A stretch of 64,000 nt of DNA. Source: Pseudomonas anguilliseptica (lineage in GTDB: Bacteria; Pseudomonadota; Gammaproteobacteria; Pseudomonadales; Pseudomonadaceae). Made by a program: the position numbers and the translations under genes. The notes under the pieces were generated by a model. That model worked only from the letters and a program-made list of their open reading frames with translations, did no database searches and was not told the DNA's origin. The stretch spans positions 310,001 through 374,000 of the forward strand of contig NZ_FNSC01000001.1 of the NCBI RefSeq assembly GCF_900105355.1. Reading direction: 5' to 3'. This document shows positions 15,554 to 24,731 of the stretch, one piece after another (position 1 is the first letter of the stretch; each line of letters starts with the position of its first letter).

Positions 15554-17470
15554 TTACTTGTTGTCTTTGACCTCTTCGAACTCAGCGTCGACCACGTCGT
15601 CGCCTGCGTCCTTGGCTTGCTCAGCATCCTGGGCTTGCGCACCTGGCTGCGGCTGTTCGGCGTACATCTTCTGCGCCAGCGGGGCAGTGACTTCGGACAG
15701 CGCGGTCATCTTGGCGTCGATATCGGCCTTGTCGTCACCCTTGATCGCCACTTCCAAGGCGCTCAGTGCAGTTTCGATAGCAGCCTTCTCGTCAGCAGTA
15801 GCCTTGTCGCCCGCCTCAGTGATCATCTTGCGGGTGGCGTGCACCAGCTGATCACCCTGGTTGCGCGCGGTAGCCAGCTCCTCGAACTTGCGGTCTTCCT
15901 CGGCATTGGCCTCGGCGTCACGCACCATCTGCTGAATCTCTTCCTCGGACAGACCGGAGTTGGCCTTGATCACGATGGACTGAGTCTTGCCAGTCGCCTT
16001 GTCTTTCGCGCCGACGTGCAGGATGCCGTTGGCGTCGATGTCGAAGGTTACTTCGATCTGCGGTACGCCACGTGGCGCTGGCGGAATCTCGGCCAGGTCG
16101 AACTTGCCCAGGGACTTGTTACCGCTGGCTTGCTTGCGCTCGCCCTGCAGCACGTGAATGGTCACGGCGCCCTGGTTATCGTCAGCAGTTGAGAATACCT
16201 GCGACTTCTTGGTCGGAATGGTGGTGTTCTTCTCGATCAGCGCAGTCATCACGCCGCCCATGGTTTCGATACCCAGGGTCAGCGGGCTGACGTCGAGCAG
16301 CAGCACGTCTTTGACGTCGCCAGCCAGTACAGCCCCCTGAATAGCAGCACCCATGGCCACAGCTTCGTCCGGGTTAACATCTTTACGCGCTTCTTTACCG
16401 AAGAAATCGGTCACCAGCTTCTGCACCAGCGGCATGCGGGTCTGACCGCCAACCAGAATCACGTCATTGATTGCACCGATTTCGATACCGGCATCTTTCA
16501 GCGCGATGCGGCAAGGCTCGATGGTGCGCTGTACCAGATCCTCAACCAGCGATTCCAGCTTGGCGCGGGAAATTTTCACGTTCAGGTGCTTCGGACCGCT
16601 GGCATCCGCAGTGATGTACGGCAGGTTGACGTCGGTCGACTGGCTCGAAGACAGCTCGATCTTGGCTTTCTCAGCGGCTTCTTTCAGGCGCTGCATGGCC
16701 AGCGGATCACCCTTGAGGTTCATGCCGCTTTCTTTCTTGAATTCGTCAACGAGGTAGTCGATCAGACGAATGTCGAAGTCTTCACCGCCGAGGAAGGTGT
16801 CACCGTTGGTGGCCAACACTTCGAACTGGTGCTCGCCATCGACTTCAGCGATCTCGATCACCGAAACGTCGAAGGTACCGCCACCCAGGTCATAGACGAT
16901 CACAGTGTGATCGCCCTTGGCCTTGTCCATACCGTAGGCCAGAGCGGCTGCGGTTGGCTCGTTGATGATGCGCTTTACGTCCAGACCAGCAATACGGCCG
17001 GCGTCTTTGGTGGCCTGACGCTGGCTGTCATTGAAGTAGGCCGGCACGGTGATAACCGCTTCGGTGACTGGCTCGCCGAGGTAGTCTTCGGCGGTCTTCT
17101 TCATCTTTTTCAGAATTTCAGCCGAAATCTGTGGCGGCGCCATTTTCTGGCCGTTCACTTCCACCCAGGCGTCGTTGTTGTCAGCTTTGACAATTTTGTA
17201 CGGCACCATCTGAATGTCTTTCTGCACAACCTCTTCATCAAAACGACGACCGATCAGACGCTTTACCGCGTACAGGGTGTTGTGCGGGTTGGTCACTGCT
17301 TGGCGCTTGGCCGACTGGCCAACCAAAATTTCGCCATCGTTGGCATACGCAATGATCGACGGCGTGGTACGCGCGCCCTCAGCGTTCTCGATAACTTTGA
17401 CGCTGCCGTTTTCCAGAATAGAGACGCAGGAGTTGGTGGTCCCCAGGTCGATACCAATAATTTTGCCCAT
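15554..17470 (-). CDS. dnaK: Chaperone protein DnaK (Hsp70)
   Basis: DnaK is the main Hsp70 chaperone, an ATP-dependent holder of unfolded polypeptides. The start [15 protein letters not shown] was chosen over an in-frame GTG two codons earlier, because GGGAGA lies 6 nt before this ATG. It gives 638 residues. The actin-like ATPase motifs [25 protein letters not shown] and [15 protein letters not shown] are present, as is the interdomain linker [15 protein letters not shown]. The acidic C-terminus ends [15 protein letters not shown]. It is flanked by grpE and dnaJ. Confidence 0.98.
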   Translation of the reverse strand: MGKIIGIDLGTTNSCVSILENGSVKVIENAEGARTTPSIIAYANDGEILVGQSAKRQAVTNPHNTLYAVKRLIGRRFDEEVVQKDIQMVPYKIVKADNNDAWVEVNGQKMAPPQISAEILKKMKKTAEDYLGEPVTEAVITVPAYFNDSQRQATKDAGRIAGLDVKRIINEPTAAALAYGMDKAKGDHTVIVYDLGGGTFDVSVIEIAEVDGEHQFEVLATNGDTFLGGEDFDIRLIDYLVDEFKKESGMNLKGDPLAMQRLKEAAEKAKIELSSSQSTDVNLPYITADASGPKHLNVKISRAKLESLVEDLVQRTIEPCRIALKDAGIEIGAINDVILVGGQTRMPLVQKLVTDFFGKEARKDVNPDEAVAMGAAIQGAVLAGDVKDVLLLDVSPLTLGIETMGGVMTALIEKNTTIPTKKSQVFSTADDNQGAVTIHVLQGERKQASGNKSLGKFDLAEIPPAPRGVPQIEVTFDIDANGILHVGAKDKATGKTQSIVIKANSGLSEEEIQQMVRDAEANAEEDRKFEELATARNQGDQLVHATRKMITEAGDKATADEKAAIETALSALEVAIKGDDKADIDAKMTALSEVTAPLAQKMYAEQPQPGAQAQDAEQAKDAGDDVVDAEFEEVKDNK

Positions 17471-17497
17471 ATTCACTCTCCCGAAACTTTGATAATC

Positions 17498-17523
17498 CCG
17501 CCGCTGATCGTTGTCAGCGGCGG
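17498..17523 (-). promoter_or_regulatory. Strong hairpin in the grpE-dnaK intergenic region
   Basis: A perfect 10-bp stem (CCGCCGCTGA/TCAGCGGCGG) with a 6-nt loop lies 28 bp before the dnaK start. It has no U-run, so it is probably a processing or stability element, or a partial attenuator, of the heat-shock mRNA. The role is inferred. Confidence 0.6.
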
Positions 17524-17569
17524 TAGCACTAAAACGCTTGACTGTTTAATGGGGGCGGCTCGGCGAATT

Positions 17570-18139
17570 TCAAGCCTGCTCATCGATCGATGGCGGCGCA
17601 TCTACCGGCGCCTTGCTGACCACCACCATGGCGGGGCGCAGCAGACGACCATTGAGCATGTAACCCTTCTGGAACACCTTGAGCACGCTGTTAGGCTCGA
17701 CGTTGGTGCTTTCCTGCATCGCCATAGCCTGATGGTGCTCAGGGTTGAACGGTGCACCATGCGGATCAAGCGCCTCCAGCTGGTGACGCTTGAGAGTGTC
17801 GCCGAACAGCTTGAGCGTCAGCTCCATGCCCTCACGGACCGCCTTGATCGCCTCATCATCCGGATTCGACAGCTCAAGGCCGCGCTCCAGGCTATCCACC
17901 ACCGGCAACAGGTCGTTGGCGAATTTCTCCAGAGCGAATTTGTGCGCCTTTTCTACATCCTGCTCGGCGCGACGACGCACGTTCTGCAGATCGGCGGCCA
18001 TGCGCAGCGACTGATCCTGCGCAGCAGCCAGTTGCTCTTCCAGCGCTTGCACGCGGGCAACCAGGTCATCGCCCGCAGCCGCTTCGGCAGCTGTTTGTAC
18101 ATCGGGGTTCTGCGTATCCAGGGTCTGTTCGTCAGCCAT
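17570..18139 (-). CDS. grpE: Nucleotide exchange factor GrpE
   Basis: GrpE releases ADP from DnaK. The 189-residue protein has a disordered acidic N-terminus and a long helix (residues ~28-90) containing [20 protein letters not shown]. The GrpE signature follows near residues 130-170, from [11 protein letters not shown] to VVVSKAPV. The length is normal. It is the first gene of the grpE-dnaK-dnaJ cluster and lies 52 bp downstream of a clear sigma-32 promoter. Confidence 0.97.
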   Translation of the reverse strand: MADEQTLDTQNPDVQTAAEAAAGDDLVARVQALEEQLAAAQDQSLRMAADLQNVRRRAEQDVEKAHKFALEKFANDLLPVVDSLERGLELSNPDDEAIKAVREGMELTLKLFGDTLKRHQLEALDPHGAPFNPEHHQAMAMQESTNVEPNSVLKVFQKGYMLNGRLLRPAMVVVSKAPVDAPPSIDEQA

Positions 18140-18190
18140 GCGTCTCTCCTCTTAAAATCCGACGCGAGCCTCAACTCACGTGCCTGACCG

Positions 18191-18220
18191 CTATATGGGG
18201 TCAAAAAATGTGGTTTCAAG
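18191..18220 (-). promoter_or_regulatory. Sigma-32 heat-shock promoter of grpE
   Basis: On the minus strand CTTGAAA (18220-18214) and CCCCATATAG (18200-18191) are separated by 13 bp. This is a near-perfect match to the RpoH consensus CTTGAAA-N(13-15)-CCCCATnT, 52 bp upstream of grpE. Confidence 0.9.
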
Positions 18221-18253
18221 GACTACAGACGGATTGCCAGCCCACAAAAAACA

Positions 18254-18269
18254 CTGTATAAACAACCAG
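18254..18269 (+). promoter_or_regulatory. LexA-like SOS box upstream of recN
   Basis: CTGTATAAACAACCAG matches CTGT-N8-ACAG with one mismatch in the right arm. It lies 24 bp before the recN start, where SOS control is expected for this gene. Confidence 0.75.
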
Positions 18270-18293
18270 ACATGAACTTGGGAGGCCGTCGCC

Positions 18294-19967
18294 ATGCTGG
18301 TGCACCTGTCCGTACACAACTACGCCATCGTTGAACACCTTGATCTAGAGCTGGACGCAGGCATGAGCGTGATCAGCGGCGAAACCGGCGCCGGCAAGTC
18401 GATCATGCTCGACGCCCTCGGCCTGACTCTGGGTGATCGCGCCGACAGCGGCGTAGTGCGTCCCGGTGCGGACAAGGCGGACATCCTCGCCAGTTTCGAC
18501 CTGCATGACATCCCCGAAGCCCGCGCCTGGCTGGCCGAGCGCGACCTGGACAACGACGGCCCATGCATCCTGCGCCGGGTGATCACTGCCGAAGGCCGCT
18601 CGCGCGGCTATATCAATGGCTCACCGTGCCCGCAAGGCGACCTCAAGGCCCTGGGGGAGCTGCTGATCGACATCCACAGCCAGCATGAGCACCAATCCCT
18701 GCTCAAGCCCGACACCCACCGCCGCCTGCTCGACGAATACGCTGGCAGCCAGGAGCTGGCCCGCCAGGTGCAACTCGCGGCACAACGCTGGAAGCAGACC
18801 AAAAATGAGCTGGAGAGGGTTTCCAGCATCGGCGACGAACAACGTGCGCGCCATCAATTGCTCAGCTATCAGCTGGAAGAGCTCGACAACTTGGCACTCG
18901 GCGAAGACGAACTGGACAACCTGGAGCAGGAACACAAAAACCTGACCAACGCCGAAAGCCTGCTCAGCGCCTGCCGCCTGGTGATCGAGCAATGCAGCGA
19001 GAATGATGCCGGTAATGTACTGTCCGCCCTGACCAGCAGCCTCAATCGCCTCGGCGCTTTTCAGGGTCAACCTGGGGCGCTTAGCGAAGCCACCAACCTG
19101 CTGGCCAGCGCGCAGATTCAAGTAGAAGAAGCGGTCGGCGAACTGAACCGCTTTCTCGACCACTTCGACGCCGACCCTGAGCGCCTGCAACAGATGGAAG
19201 AGCGCCTGGACGCCATCTACACCCTGGCGCGCAAGCACCGCATCCAGCCAACAGAGCTGGGCGCCATGCAGCAGCAACTGTTCGAAGAACTGGAACGCCT
19301 TAACGCCGACGACCAAGCCGCCGAACGCCTGAGTGATGAGTTGGCCGCCTTCGAACGGCATTACCAGGAAAAAGCAGCGGAGCTCAGCACCCTGCGCAAC
19401 AACGCCGCCAGCCAGCTGGCCAGCGCGGTCGAGCAGGAAATGCAAACGCTGGGCATGCCCGGCGGGCGTTTCAATATCAAGCTGAGTGCCAACAGCAACA
19501 GCGAGCCGCACCCCAACGGCCTGGAGCAACTGGAATTTCTGGTCAGCGCCAACCCTGGCCAGCCGCTGAAGGCGCTGGCCAAAGTCGCCTCGGGCGGTGA
19601 ACTGTCGCGCATCAGCCTGGCAATTCAGGTGATCACCGCACAGACCTCGCGGGTGCCGACTCTGGTATTCGATGAAGTCGACGTCGGCATCGGCGGCCCC
19701 ACCGCCGAAGTGGTCGGCCAACTACTACGCCGCCTCGGCGAGCGTGGCCAGGTACTAACCGTCACTCACCTGCCGCAAGTTGCCGCACAAGGGCACCAGC
19801 ACCTGTTCGTGCACAAAGTACGTGAAAGCGATGCCACCCGCACCGCAGTGAGCAAACTCAGCCCTGCGCAACGGGTCGAGGAAATCGCCCGCATGCTTGG
19901 CGGCGTAGATCTCACTGAGGAGTCACTGGCCCATGCCCGACAGATGGTCGGTAGCGCCCAGGCCTGA
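18294..19967 (+). CDS. recN: DNA repair protein RecN
   Basis: RecN is an SMC-like ATPase that acts at DNA double-strand breaks. The 557-residue protein has Walker A GETGAGKS at residues 29-36, a long central coiled-coil region (roughly residues 150-360, many Glu/Leu/Gln heptads), the ABC signature KVASGGELSRISLA and Walker B LVFDEVDVGIGGPTA. The length is typical. The ATG follows GGGAGG. It is divergent from grpE, with a LexA-like box in front, and converges on fur with a shared terminator. Confidence 0.96.
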   Translation: MLVHLSVHNYAIVEHLDLELDAGMSVISGETGAGKSIMLDALGLTLGDRADSGVVRPGADKADILASFDLHDIPEARAWLAERDLDNDGPCILRRVITAEGRSRGYINGSPCPQGDLKALGELLIDIHSQHEHQSLLKPDTHRRLLDEYAGSQELARQVQLAAQRWKQTKNELERVSSIGDEQRARHQLLSYQLEELDNLALGEDELDNLEQEHKNLTNAESLLSACRLVIEQCSENDAGNVLSALTSSLNRLGAFQGQPGALSEATNLLASAQIQVEEAVGELNRFLDHFDADPERLQQMEERLDAIYTLARKHRIQPTELGAMQQQLFEELERLNADDQAAERLSDELAAFERHYQEKAAELSTLRNNAASQLASAVEQEMQTLGMPGGRFNIKLSANSNSEPHPNGLEQLEFLVSANPGQPLKALAKVASGGELSRISLAIQVITAQTSRVPTLVFDEVDVGIGGPTAEVVGQLLRRLGERGQVLTVTHLPQVAAQGHQHLFVHKVRESDATRTAVSKLSPAQRVEEIARMLGGVDLTEESLAHARQMVGSAQA

Positions 19968-19988
19968 TTGCGCAGGTCTAGAAAGCAC

Positions 19989-20012
19989 AAAGGCGGCCCT
20001 AGGGCCGCCTTT
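19989..20012. terminator. Bidirectional terminator between recN and fur
   Basis: AAAGGCGGCCCT and AGGGCCGCCTTT form a perfect 12-bp palindrome with an A-run and a T-run at the two ends, between two convergent genes. Confidence 0.9.
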
Positions 20013-20028
20013 GTTGTACCTGCATCAA

Positions 20029-20433
20029 TCAGGTTTTCTTGCGCACATACAGCACAAGATTGTGATCAACCAGTTCGAAACCGTGCTCTTTAACGATTTC
20101 TTTCTGACGTCTTTCGATCTCGGCATCGAAGAACTCGATCACATCACCAGAATCGACACAGACCATGTGGTCGTGATGGCCGCTATCCGCCAATTCGAAG
20201 ACCGCATGACCGCCATCGAAGTTATGACGAACCACCAGACCTGCTGCTTCAAACTGGGTCAGTACGCGGTACACAGTCGCCAAACCTACGTCGTCACCCG
20301 CCTCCATCAGCGCCTTGTAAACATCTTCAGCACTCATGTGACGCTGACCGGCGTGGTCGAGCATTTGCAGTATCTTGACCCGTGGCAGGGTCACTTTCAG
20401 GCCAGCCTTGCGTAGTTCGCTATTTTCAACCAT
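20029..20433 (-). CDS. fur: Ferric uptake regulator Fur
   Basis: Fur is the Fe2+-dependent repressor of siderophore and iron-uptake genes. The start MVENSELRKAGLKVTLPR gives 134 residues, the normal length; upstream in-frame codons would add a non-conserved extension. The winged-helix DNA-binding region includes GDDVGLATVYRVLTQFE. The metal-binding signature GHHDHMVCVDSGDVIEF is present. The gene is divergent from bamE with about 97 bp between starts, the usual pseudomonad arrangement. Confidence 0.97.
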   Translation of the reverse strand: MVENSELRKAGLKVTLPRVKILQMLDHAGQRHMSAEDVYKALMEAGDDVGLATVYRVLTQFEAAGLVVRHNFDGGHAVFELADSGHHDHMVCVDSGDVIEFFDAEIERRQKEIVKEHGFELVDHNLVLYVRKKT

Positions 20434-20530
20434 GGTCTGCTTTCTCACGGAAGCGGCTTCGCAGCTTCCTTTATTGCGGGTATGATCCGGGGTTATATTG
20501 CCCAGCCAAGATAGTGGAAGTCGCCCACCG

Positions 20531-21049
20531 ATGCAAAAAACCAAACTCCTGCTGACCAGCCTCACCCTTACGGGGCTACTCGCACTCGCCGGTTGTTCAT
20601 TCCCCGGGGTTTATAAAATCGACATCCAACAGGGCAATGTCGTCACGCAGGACATGATAGACCAGTTGCGGCCAGGAATGACCCGCAAGCAAGTGCGGTT
20701 TATCATGGGCAACCCCCTGCTCACTGACACCTTCCACGCCAATCGCTGGGATTACCTCTACAGTATTCAGCCGGGCGGCGGTCAACGCCTGCAAGAACGC
20801 GTCAGCGTGAATTTCAACGCTGATGACCAACTAATTGGTCTGTCTGGCGACTTTATGCCAGGCGTCAGCCGCGACCAGGCCATTCTGGGTGAGGACAGCG
20901 GCGTAACCACTCCGCAAACCACTCAGCAGCCGCAGGTTGAAGAGAAGCCCGCCCCGGGTTCGTTGCTTGAACAGATTCAGCGCGAAGTGGACGACGTGAA
21001 AGTCGTACCGGTACCGACTCCAGAGCCTCTGGAAAGTACACCGCAGTAA
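20531..21049 (+). CDS. bamE: Outer membrane assembly lipoprotein BamE (OmlA)
   Basis: BamE is a lipoprotein of the BAM complex that inserts beta-barrel proteins into the outer membrane. The start [15 protein letters not shown] gives a lipoprotein signal with lipobox LALAGC (172 residues). The BamE/SmpA fold is visible in [30 protein letters not shown] and [10 protein letters not shown] Pro/Gln-rich C-terminal tail extends the protein beyond the core domain, as in other pseudomonads. It is divergent from fur and ends before a strong terminator. Confidence 0.95.
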   Translation: MQKTKLLLTSLTLTGLLALAGCSFPGVYKIDIQQGNVVTQDMIDQLRPGMTRKQVRFIMGNPLLTDTFHANRWDYLYSIQPGGGQRLQERVSVNFNADDQLIGLSGDFMPGVSRDQAILGEDSGVTTPQTTQQPQVEEKPAPGSLLEQIQREVDDVKVVPVPTPEPLESTPQ

Positions 21050-21060
21050 TACATGCTGAT

Positions 21061-21090
21061 AAAAAAGCCCGGACATGTCCGGGCTTTTTT
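21061..21090. terminator. Terminator downstream of bamE
   Basis: AAAAAAGCCCGGAC and GTCCGGGCTTTTTT form a stem with an A-run and a T-run. It separates bamE from the convergent rnfH and can serve both. Confidence 0.9.
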
Positions 21091-21124
21091 ATACCTGCAT
21101 CGCTGCTGACCGAGCCTTCAACAC

Positions 21125-21445
21125 TTATTGCCCGGCCTCCTCGGCCTTGGCTTGCGCTGCTTTGGCAGCACGCTGCTTGCGCACTTCTTTCGGATCGGCA
21201 ATCAGCGGCCGGTAAATCTCCACCCGCTCCCCCTCTTCCAGCACGCGCTCATCGGGCTTGCTCACTGCCCTGCCAAAGATCCCCAGCGGGCTGTTGCGCA
21301 GATCCAGATCGGGGAAATGCGCCTGCATGCCGGACTGCAGCGCCGCCTGACGCACCGTAGTGCCATAAGGCAAACTCAGGCGCAGCAACTTCTGCTTGTC
21401 GGCCAGTGCATAGACCACTTCGACCACGATATTTGGCTTATCCAT
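21125..21445 (-). CDS. rnfH: RnfH-family ubiquitin-like protein (RatB)
   Basis: This is a small beta-grasp protein of unknown biochemical role, often paired with ratA. The start MDKPNIVVEVVYALADKQ gives 106 residues. The LRLSLPYGTTVRQAAL segment, PLGIFGRAV and the ERVEIYRPLIADPKE motif are diagnostic of UPF0125/RnfH. The C-terminus is a Lys/Ala-rich tail. Its start overlaps the ratA stop by 8 bp, so the pair is translationally coupled. Confidence 0.92.
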   Translation of the reverse strand: MDKPNIVVEVVYALADKQKLLRLSLPYGTTVRQAALQSGMQAHFPDLDLRNSPLGIFGRAVSKPDERVLEEGERVEIYRPLIADPKEVRKQRAAKAAQAKAEEAGQ

Positions 21446-21872
21446 ACAGTTGCTTGGCCCTTTGGCAGAAGGCATCGACCAGGGTATTGGTGGCCTGATT
21501 GAACAGCGGCCCAAGGGTCGCCCGTACCAGTGGCCCGGCATAGTCGAAAGTCAGATCCAGGCTGATCTTGCAGGCCTTGTCGCCCAATGCCTTGAACTCC
21601 CAATGCCCATACAACTGGGTGAACGGCCCCTCAACCAGAATCAGCTTGATCAGCTCACCAGGTACCAGGGTGTTGGCTGTGACAAAGCGCTGACTCAAGC
21701 CACCTTTGGCCACCGCCAGACTGGCGCGCATATGCGTATCACTGACTTCAAGCACTTCACTGGCCGAACACCAGGGCAGAAACTGCGGGTAACTGGCCAC
21801 ATCATTGACCAGATCAAACAGCGCCCGCGCGGGATAAGGCAAGAGCGCCGAACGCTGAATATGAGTACTCAT
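21438..21872 (-). CDS. ratA: RatA-like START-domain protein
   Basis: This is a polyketide-cyclase/START-fold protein of 144 residues. The E. coli homologue RatA binds 50S subunits and blocks 70S formation when overproduced; the yeast homologue is the coenzyme Q-binding protein Coq10. Family landmarks are IQRSALLPYPARALFDLVND, YPQFLPWC and LDLTFDYAGPLVRATLGPLF. It is followed by rnfH with an 8-bp overlap, the conserved ratA-ratB pair. Whether it acts as a toxin here cannot be told from sequence. Confidence 0.9.
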   Translation of the reverse strand: MSTHIQRSALLPYPARALFDLVNDVASYPQFLPWCSASEVLEVSDTHMRASLAVAKGGLSQRFVTANTLVPGELIKLILVEGPFTQLYGHWEFKALGDKACKISLDLTFDYAGPLVRATLGPLFNQATNTLVDAFCQRAKQLYG

Positions 21873-21906
21873 AACCCAACCATTTGGCTAAACAGGATGC
21901 AGGCGA

Positions 21907-23310
21907 TCATTTGCTCAGCTCTGCGACAAATACGATCAGCACGCCAATTGGCGCGACCACACGAATCAACCAGTACACCACGTTGAACAGCAGCGGACTT
22001 TTCATTGCCAACTCTTCACGCACGGCTTCACGCTTGAGTACCCAACCGGCAAATATGGCGAAAGCCAGACCGCCGAACGGCAACAGAATGCGACTGGTCA
22101 GGTAATCGATGGTGTCGAAGAAATTCCGCCCACCTTCAGCGCCCCACTGGAACAGGTGGAAACCATCCTCACCGAAGACAAAGAACTTCGCTTCCGCCCC
22201 CAGGTTAAAGGACAGCACCGTACCCATACCGACCGCCCAGCAAAGGAGCGCCAGCACACTGGTCACCAGCACCCGGCTGCGCTTGCTGCGCTCGACCAGA
22301 TAGGCCACCGCAGGCTCCAGCATGGAGATCGACGAGGTCCAGGCCGCGATCAGCACCAGAATAAAGAACAGCGTGCCCATTACCTGACCAAAGACGATAT
22401 TGCCGAACGCCACCGGCAGGGTGACAAACATCAGCCCCGGCCCTGCGCCAGGCTCCAGGCCACCAGCGAAAACGATAGGAAACAGCGCCATTCCGGCGGT
22501 GAGCGCAACAAGAGTATCGAGGATGCCAACGGTGAGAATGGTGCCGCCAATCGAGGCACTTTTCGGCATATATGAGCCGTAAACCATGATCGCACCCACA
22601 CCGACGCTCAGAGTGAAGAATGCATGGCCCATGGCGGCCAGCACGCCATCAAGCACACGATCCGGCTGAAAATCGAAGAGGAAGTGGAAGCCCTGCATAA
22701 AGTGCCCAGTGGTCATGCTGTAACCCAGCAGCACCAGTAACAGGACGAACAGCAACGGCATCATGATGCGCAAGCTGCGTTCAAGACCAGCCACTACGCC
22801 GCGGGCAATGACAAAACCGGTTAACAGCATAAACAGCGTGTGCCACAGGGTCAGCCTCCATGGATCAGCCGTCAACGCGCCAAACGCAGCGCCTGCACCC
22901 TCGGCACTGACACCGGCAAACTGGCCGCCGCCCATGCTGAGGATGTAATCCAGTGACCAGCCGGCCACCACACTGTAAAACGACAGAATAAGCAGAGCAG
23001 CAATCATCCCCACCAGCGCTGCCCAGGACCATTTCGGCGAAGCACCTGACTCGATGGCCAGGGCTTTCAAGGTGTTCACCGGACTCTGCCGGCCGCGCCG
23101 ACCGACCAGGGTTTCGGCGAGCATGATTGGCAAGCCGACCATAAAGATGCACACCAGATACATCATCACGAAAGCCCCACCGCCGTACATGCCGGTCATA
23201 TAGGGGAACTTCCAGATATTGCCCAAGCCGACGGCCGAACCGGTCGCCGCCAGAATAAACACCCAACGACTGGCCCAGGCGCCGTGTATCGAAACCTTAT
23301 CGTTCGCCAT
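21907..23310 (-). CDS. Sodium-dependent transporter of the NSS (SNF) family
   Basis: This is an inner-membrane Na+-coupled symporter with a LeuT fold; substrates in the family are amino acids and other amines. The 467-residue sequence begins with the conserved GAWASRWVFILAATGSAVGL and GNIWKFPY, the unwound helix 1 region that binds Na+ and substrate. About 11-12 hydrophobic segments follow. The substrate cannot be inferred. It lies 34 bp upstream of ratA on the same strand and is divergent from smpB. Confidence 0.92.
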   Translation of the reverse strand: MANDKVSIHGAWASRWVFILAATGSAVGLGNIWKFPYMTGMYGGGAFVMMYLVCIFMVGLPIMLAETLVGRRGRQSPVNTLKALAIESGASPKWSWAALVGMIAALLILSFYSVVAGWSLDYILSMGGGQFAGVSAEGAGAAFGALTADPWRLTLWHTLFMLLTGFVIARGVVAGLERSLRIMMPLLFVLLLVLLGYSMTTGHFMQGFHFLFDFQPDRVLDGVLAAMGHAFFTLSVGVGAIMVYGSYMPKSASIGGTILTVGILDTLVALTAGMALFPIVFAGGLEPGAGPGLMFVTLPVAFGNIVFGQVMGTLFFILVLIAAWTSSISMLEPAVAYLVERSKRSRVLVTSVLALLCWAVGMGTVLSFNLGAEAKFFVFGEDGFHLFQWGAEGGRNFFDTIDYLTSRILLPFGGLAFAIFAGWVLKREAVREELAMKSPLLFNVVYWLIRVVAPIGVLIVFVAELSK

Positions 23311-23475
23311 GCTCGGCTAGCCTGCTCTATTGAAAAAGATCGCGCATTGTCGGGGATTCGCCAAGGCGGCTCAAGCACAGCCGACGCCGCGTAGTACCAG
23401 GCGCCCGGTAAAGCTGATTTTTGTCCTGTCGCACACATAGCGCCCGCGCCAGTGACTCCCTATAATGCGCGCCCT

Positions 23476-23958
23476 ATGGCTAAACAAAAGAAACACCCAC
23501 AAGGCACCATCGCGCAAAACAAGAAGGCGATGCACGACTACTTCGTCGAATCCCGGTTCGAGGCAGGCTTGGTCCTGGCCGGCTGGGAAGTGAAAAGTCT
23601 GCGCGCCGGAAAGGCCCAGTTGGTTGACAGCTACGTGCTGCTGAAAAACGACGAAGCCTGGCTGATGGGCTGCCACATCACCCCTCTGACGGCGGCAAGC
23701 ACCCATGTGATCGCGGATCCAACACGCACCCGCAAGCTGCTGCTGAACAAACGCGAGCTGGACAAACTGTTCGGTGCCGTACAGCAGAAAGGCTATGCCT
23801 GCGTGGCCATGTCGCTGTACTGGAAGGCGCACCTGATCAAGTGCGAAATTGCCCTGGCCAAGGGCAAGAAGGACTTCGACAAGCGCCACACCGAGAAGGA
23901 ACGCGACGCCGACCGCGAAGTGCAGCGCGCCATGCGCAGCAAAGGCAAAGACGAATAA
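23476..23958 (+). CDS. smpB: SsrA-binding protein SmpB
   Basis: SmpB binds tmRNA and brings it to stalled ribosomes for trans-translation. The start [20 protein letters not shown] gives 160 residues, the normal size. The OB-fold residues include [20 protein letters not shown] and EAWLMGCHI. The Lys/Arg-rich C-terminal tail ([19 protein letters not shown]) fits the mRNA channel. No ssrA gene is seen in this window. A terminator follows 17 bp downstream. Confidence 0.97.
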   Translation: MAKQKKHPQGTIAQNKKAMHDYFVESRFEAGLVLAGWEVKSLRAGKAQLVDSYVLLKNDEAWLMGCHITPLTAASTHVIADPTRTRKLLLNKRELDKLFGAVQQKGYACVAMSLYWKAHLIKCEIALAKGKKDFDKRHTEKERDADREVQRAMRSKGKDE

Positions 23959-23975
23959 ATCGACTCTGCACTCGC

Positions 23976-24003
23976 AAAAAAGCCCCGCACTGCGGGGCTT
24001 TTT
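23976..24003. terminator. Terminator between smpB and the LysE-family gene
   Basis: AAAAAAGCCCCGCA and TGCGGGGCTTTTT form a tight stem with runs at both ends, suited to both convergent genes. Confidence 0.9.
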
Positions 24004-24019
24004 CATTCCAGCGCCTGGC

Positions 24020-24649
24020 CTAGCGCAACTCGCTGAAGGCCAATTTCACTCCGAGCCCTATCAGCACCGCCCCCATCAAGCGATCAAACCAGTGCCCCAT
24101 CCGGGCAAAACCTGCGCGCACCCGCTGATGACTGAAAAGCTGGGCGACCATGCAGAACCACAGCGCCGTGGCCACCGCGAGATAAACCCCGTACCCCGCC
24201 TGCACCGACAACGGCGTATGCGGATTGATCACCACGGTAAACAACGACAGAAAGAACAGCGTGGCCTTGGGGTTAAGGCCATTGGTCACAAAGCCTGCAA
24301 CAAAGGCCGCACGCGGCGAACGCTCGCCCTCACCCAGACTCAGCTCGGCGTCGTTCGGGCTTGCCGGCTTGGCGCGCAACGCCCGAATGCCGATATATAG
24401 CAGGTAAGCCGCTGCCAACCACTTCAGGGCGTTGAACAGCACAATCGACTGCGACACGATCAAGCCGATCCCCAGCAGCGAATAGGCCGCATGGATAAAA
24501 ATCCCGCAGCCCACACCAATCGCACTGAAGATGCCGGCACGCCGCCCGTGCGCCACACTCTCGCGCACCACAATCGCGAAATCCGGGCCAGGGCTGGCCA
24601 CAGCCAGCTAGTGGATCAGGGCCACAGCTAAAAACTCAGTCCAGTACAT
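24020..24649 (-). pseudogene. LysE/RhtB-family amino-acid exporter with an internal amber codon
   Basis: Inner-membrane exporters of this family pump out amino acids such as lysine, threonine or homoserine. Translation from the ATG at 24649 gives MYWTEFLAVALIH, then TAG at codon 14 (24608-24610), and continues in the same frame with LAVASPGPDFAIVVRESV to the normal end. The signature ASPGPDF and the later GFVTNGLNPKATLFF are intact, and about five or six membrane segments are visible. A GTG at 24601 could restart translation but would lose most of the first helix. The change looks recent because the rest is undamaged. Sequencing error or readthrough remain possible. Confidence 0.8.
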
Positions 24650-24731
24650 GGGGCGGCTCCGCGACGTCGAAATGATTCTGTTAGGCTCGCCACCTTACTC
24701 CCCGCCCAAACCCGCAGGATAGATACAGCTG

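Noticed and set aside
21438..21872. Confident toxin-antitoxin call for ratA-rnfH
   Set aside because: The pair is conserved in core genomes and the toxin effect is known only from overproduction; the sequence gives no proof of a TA system.
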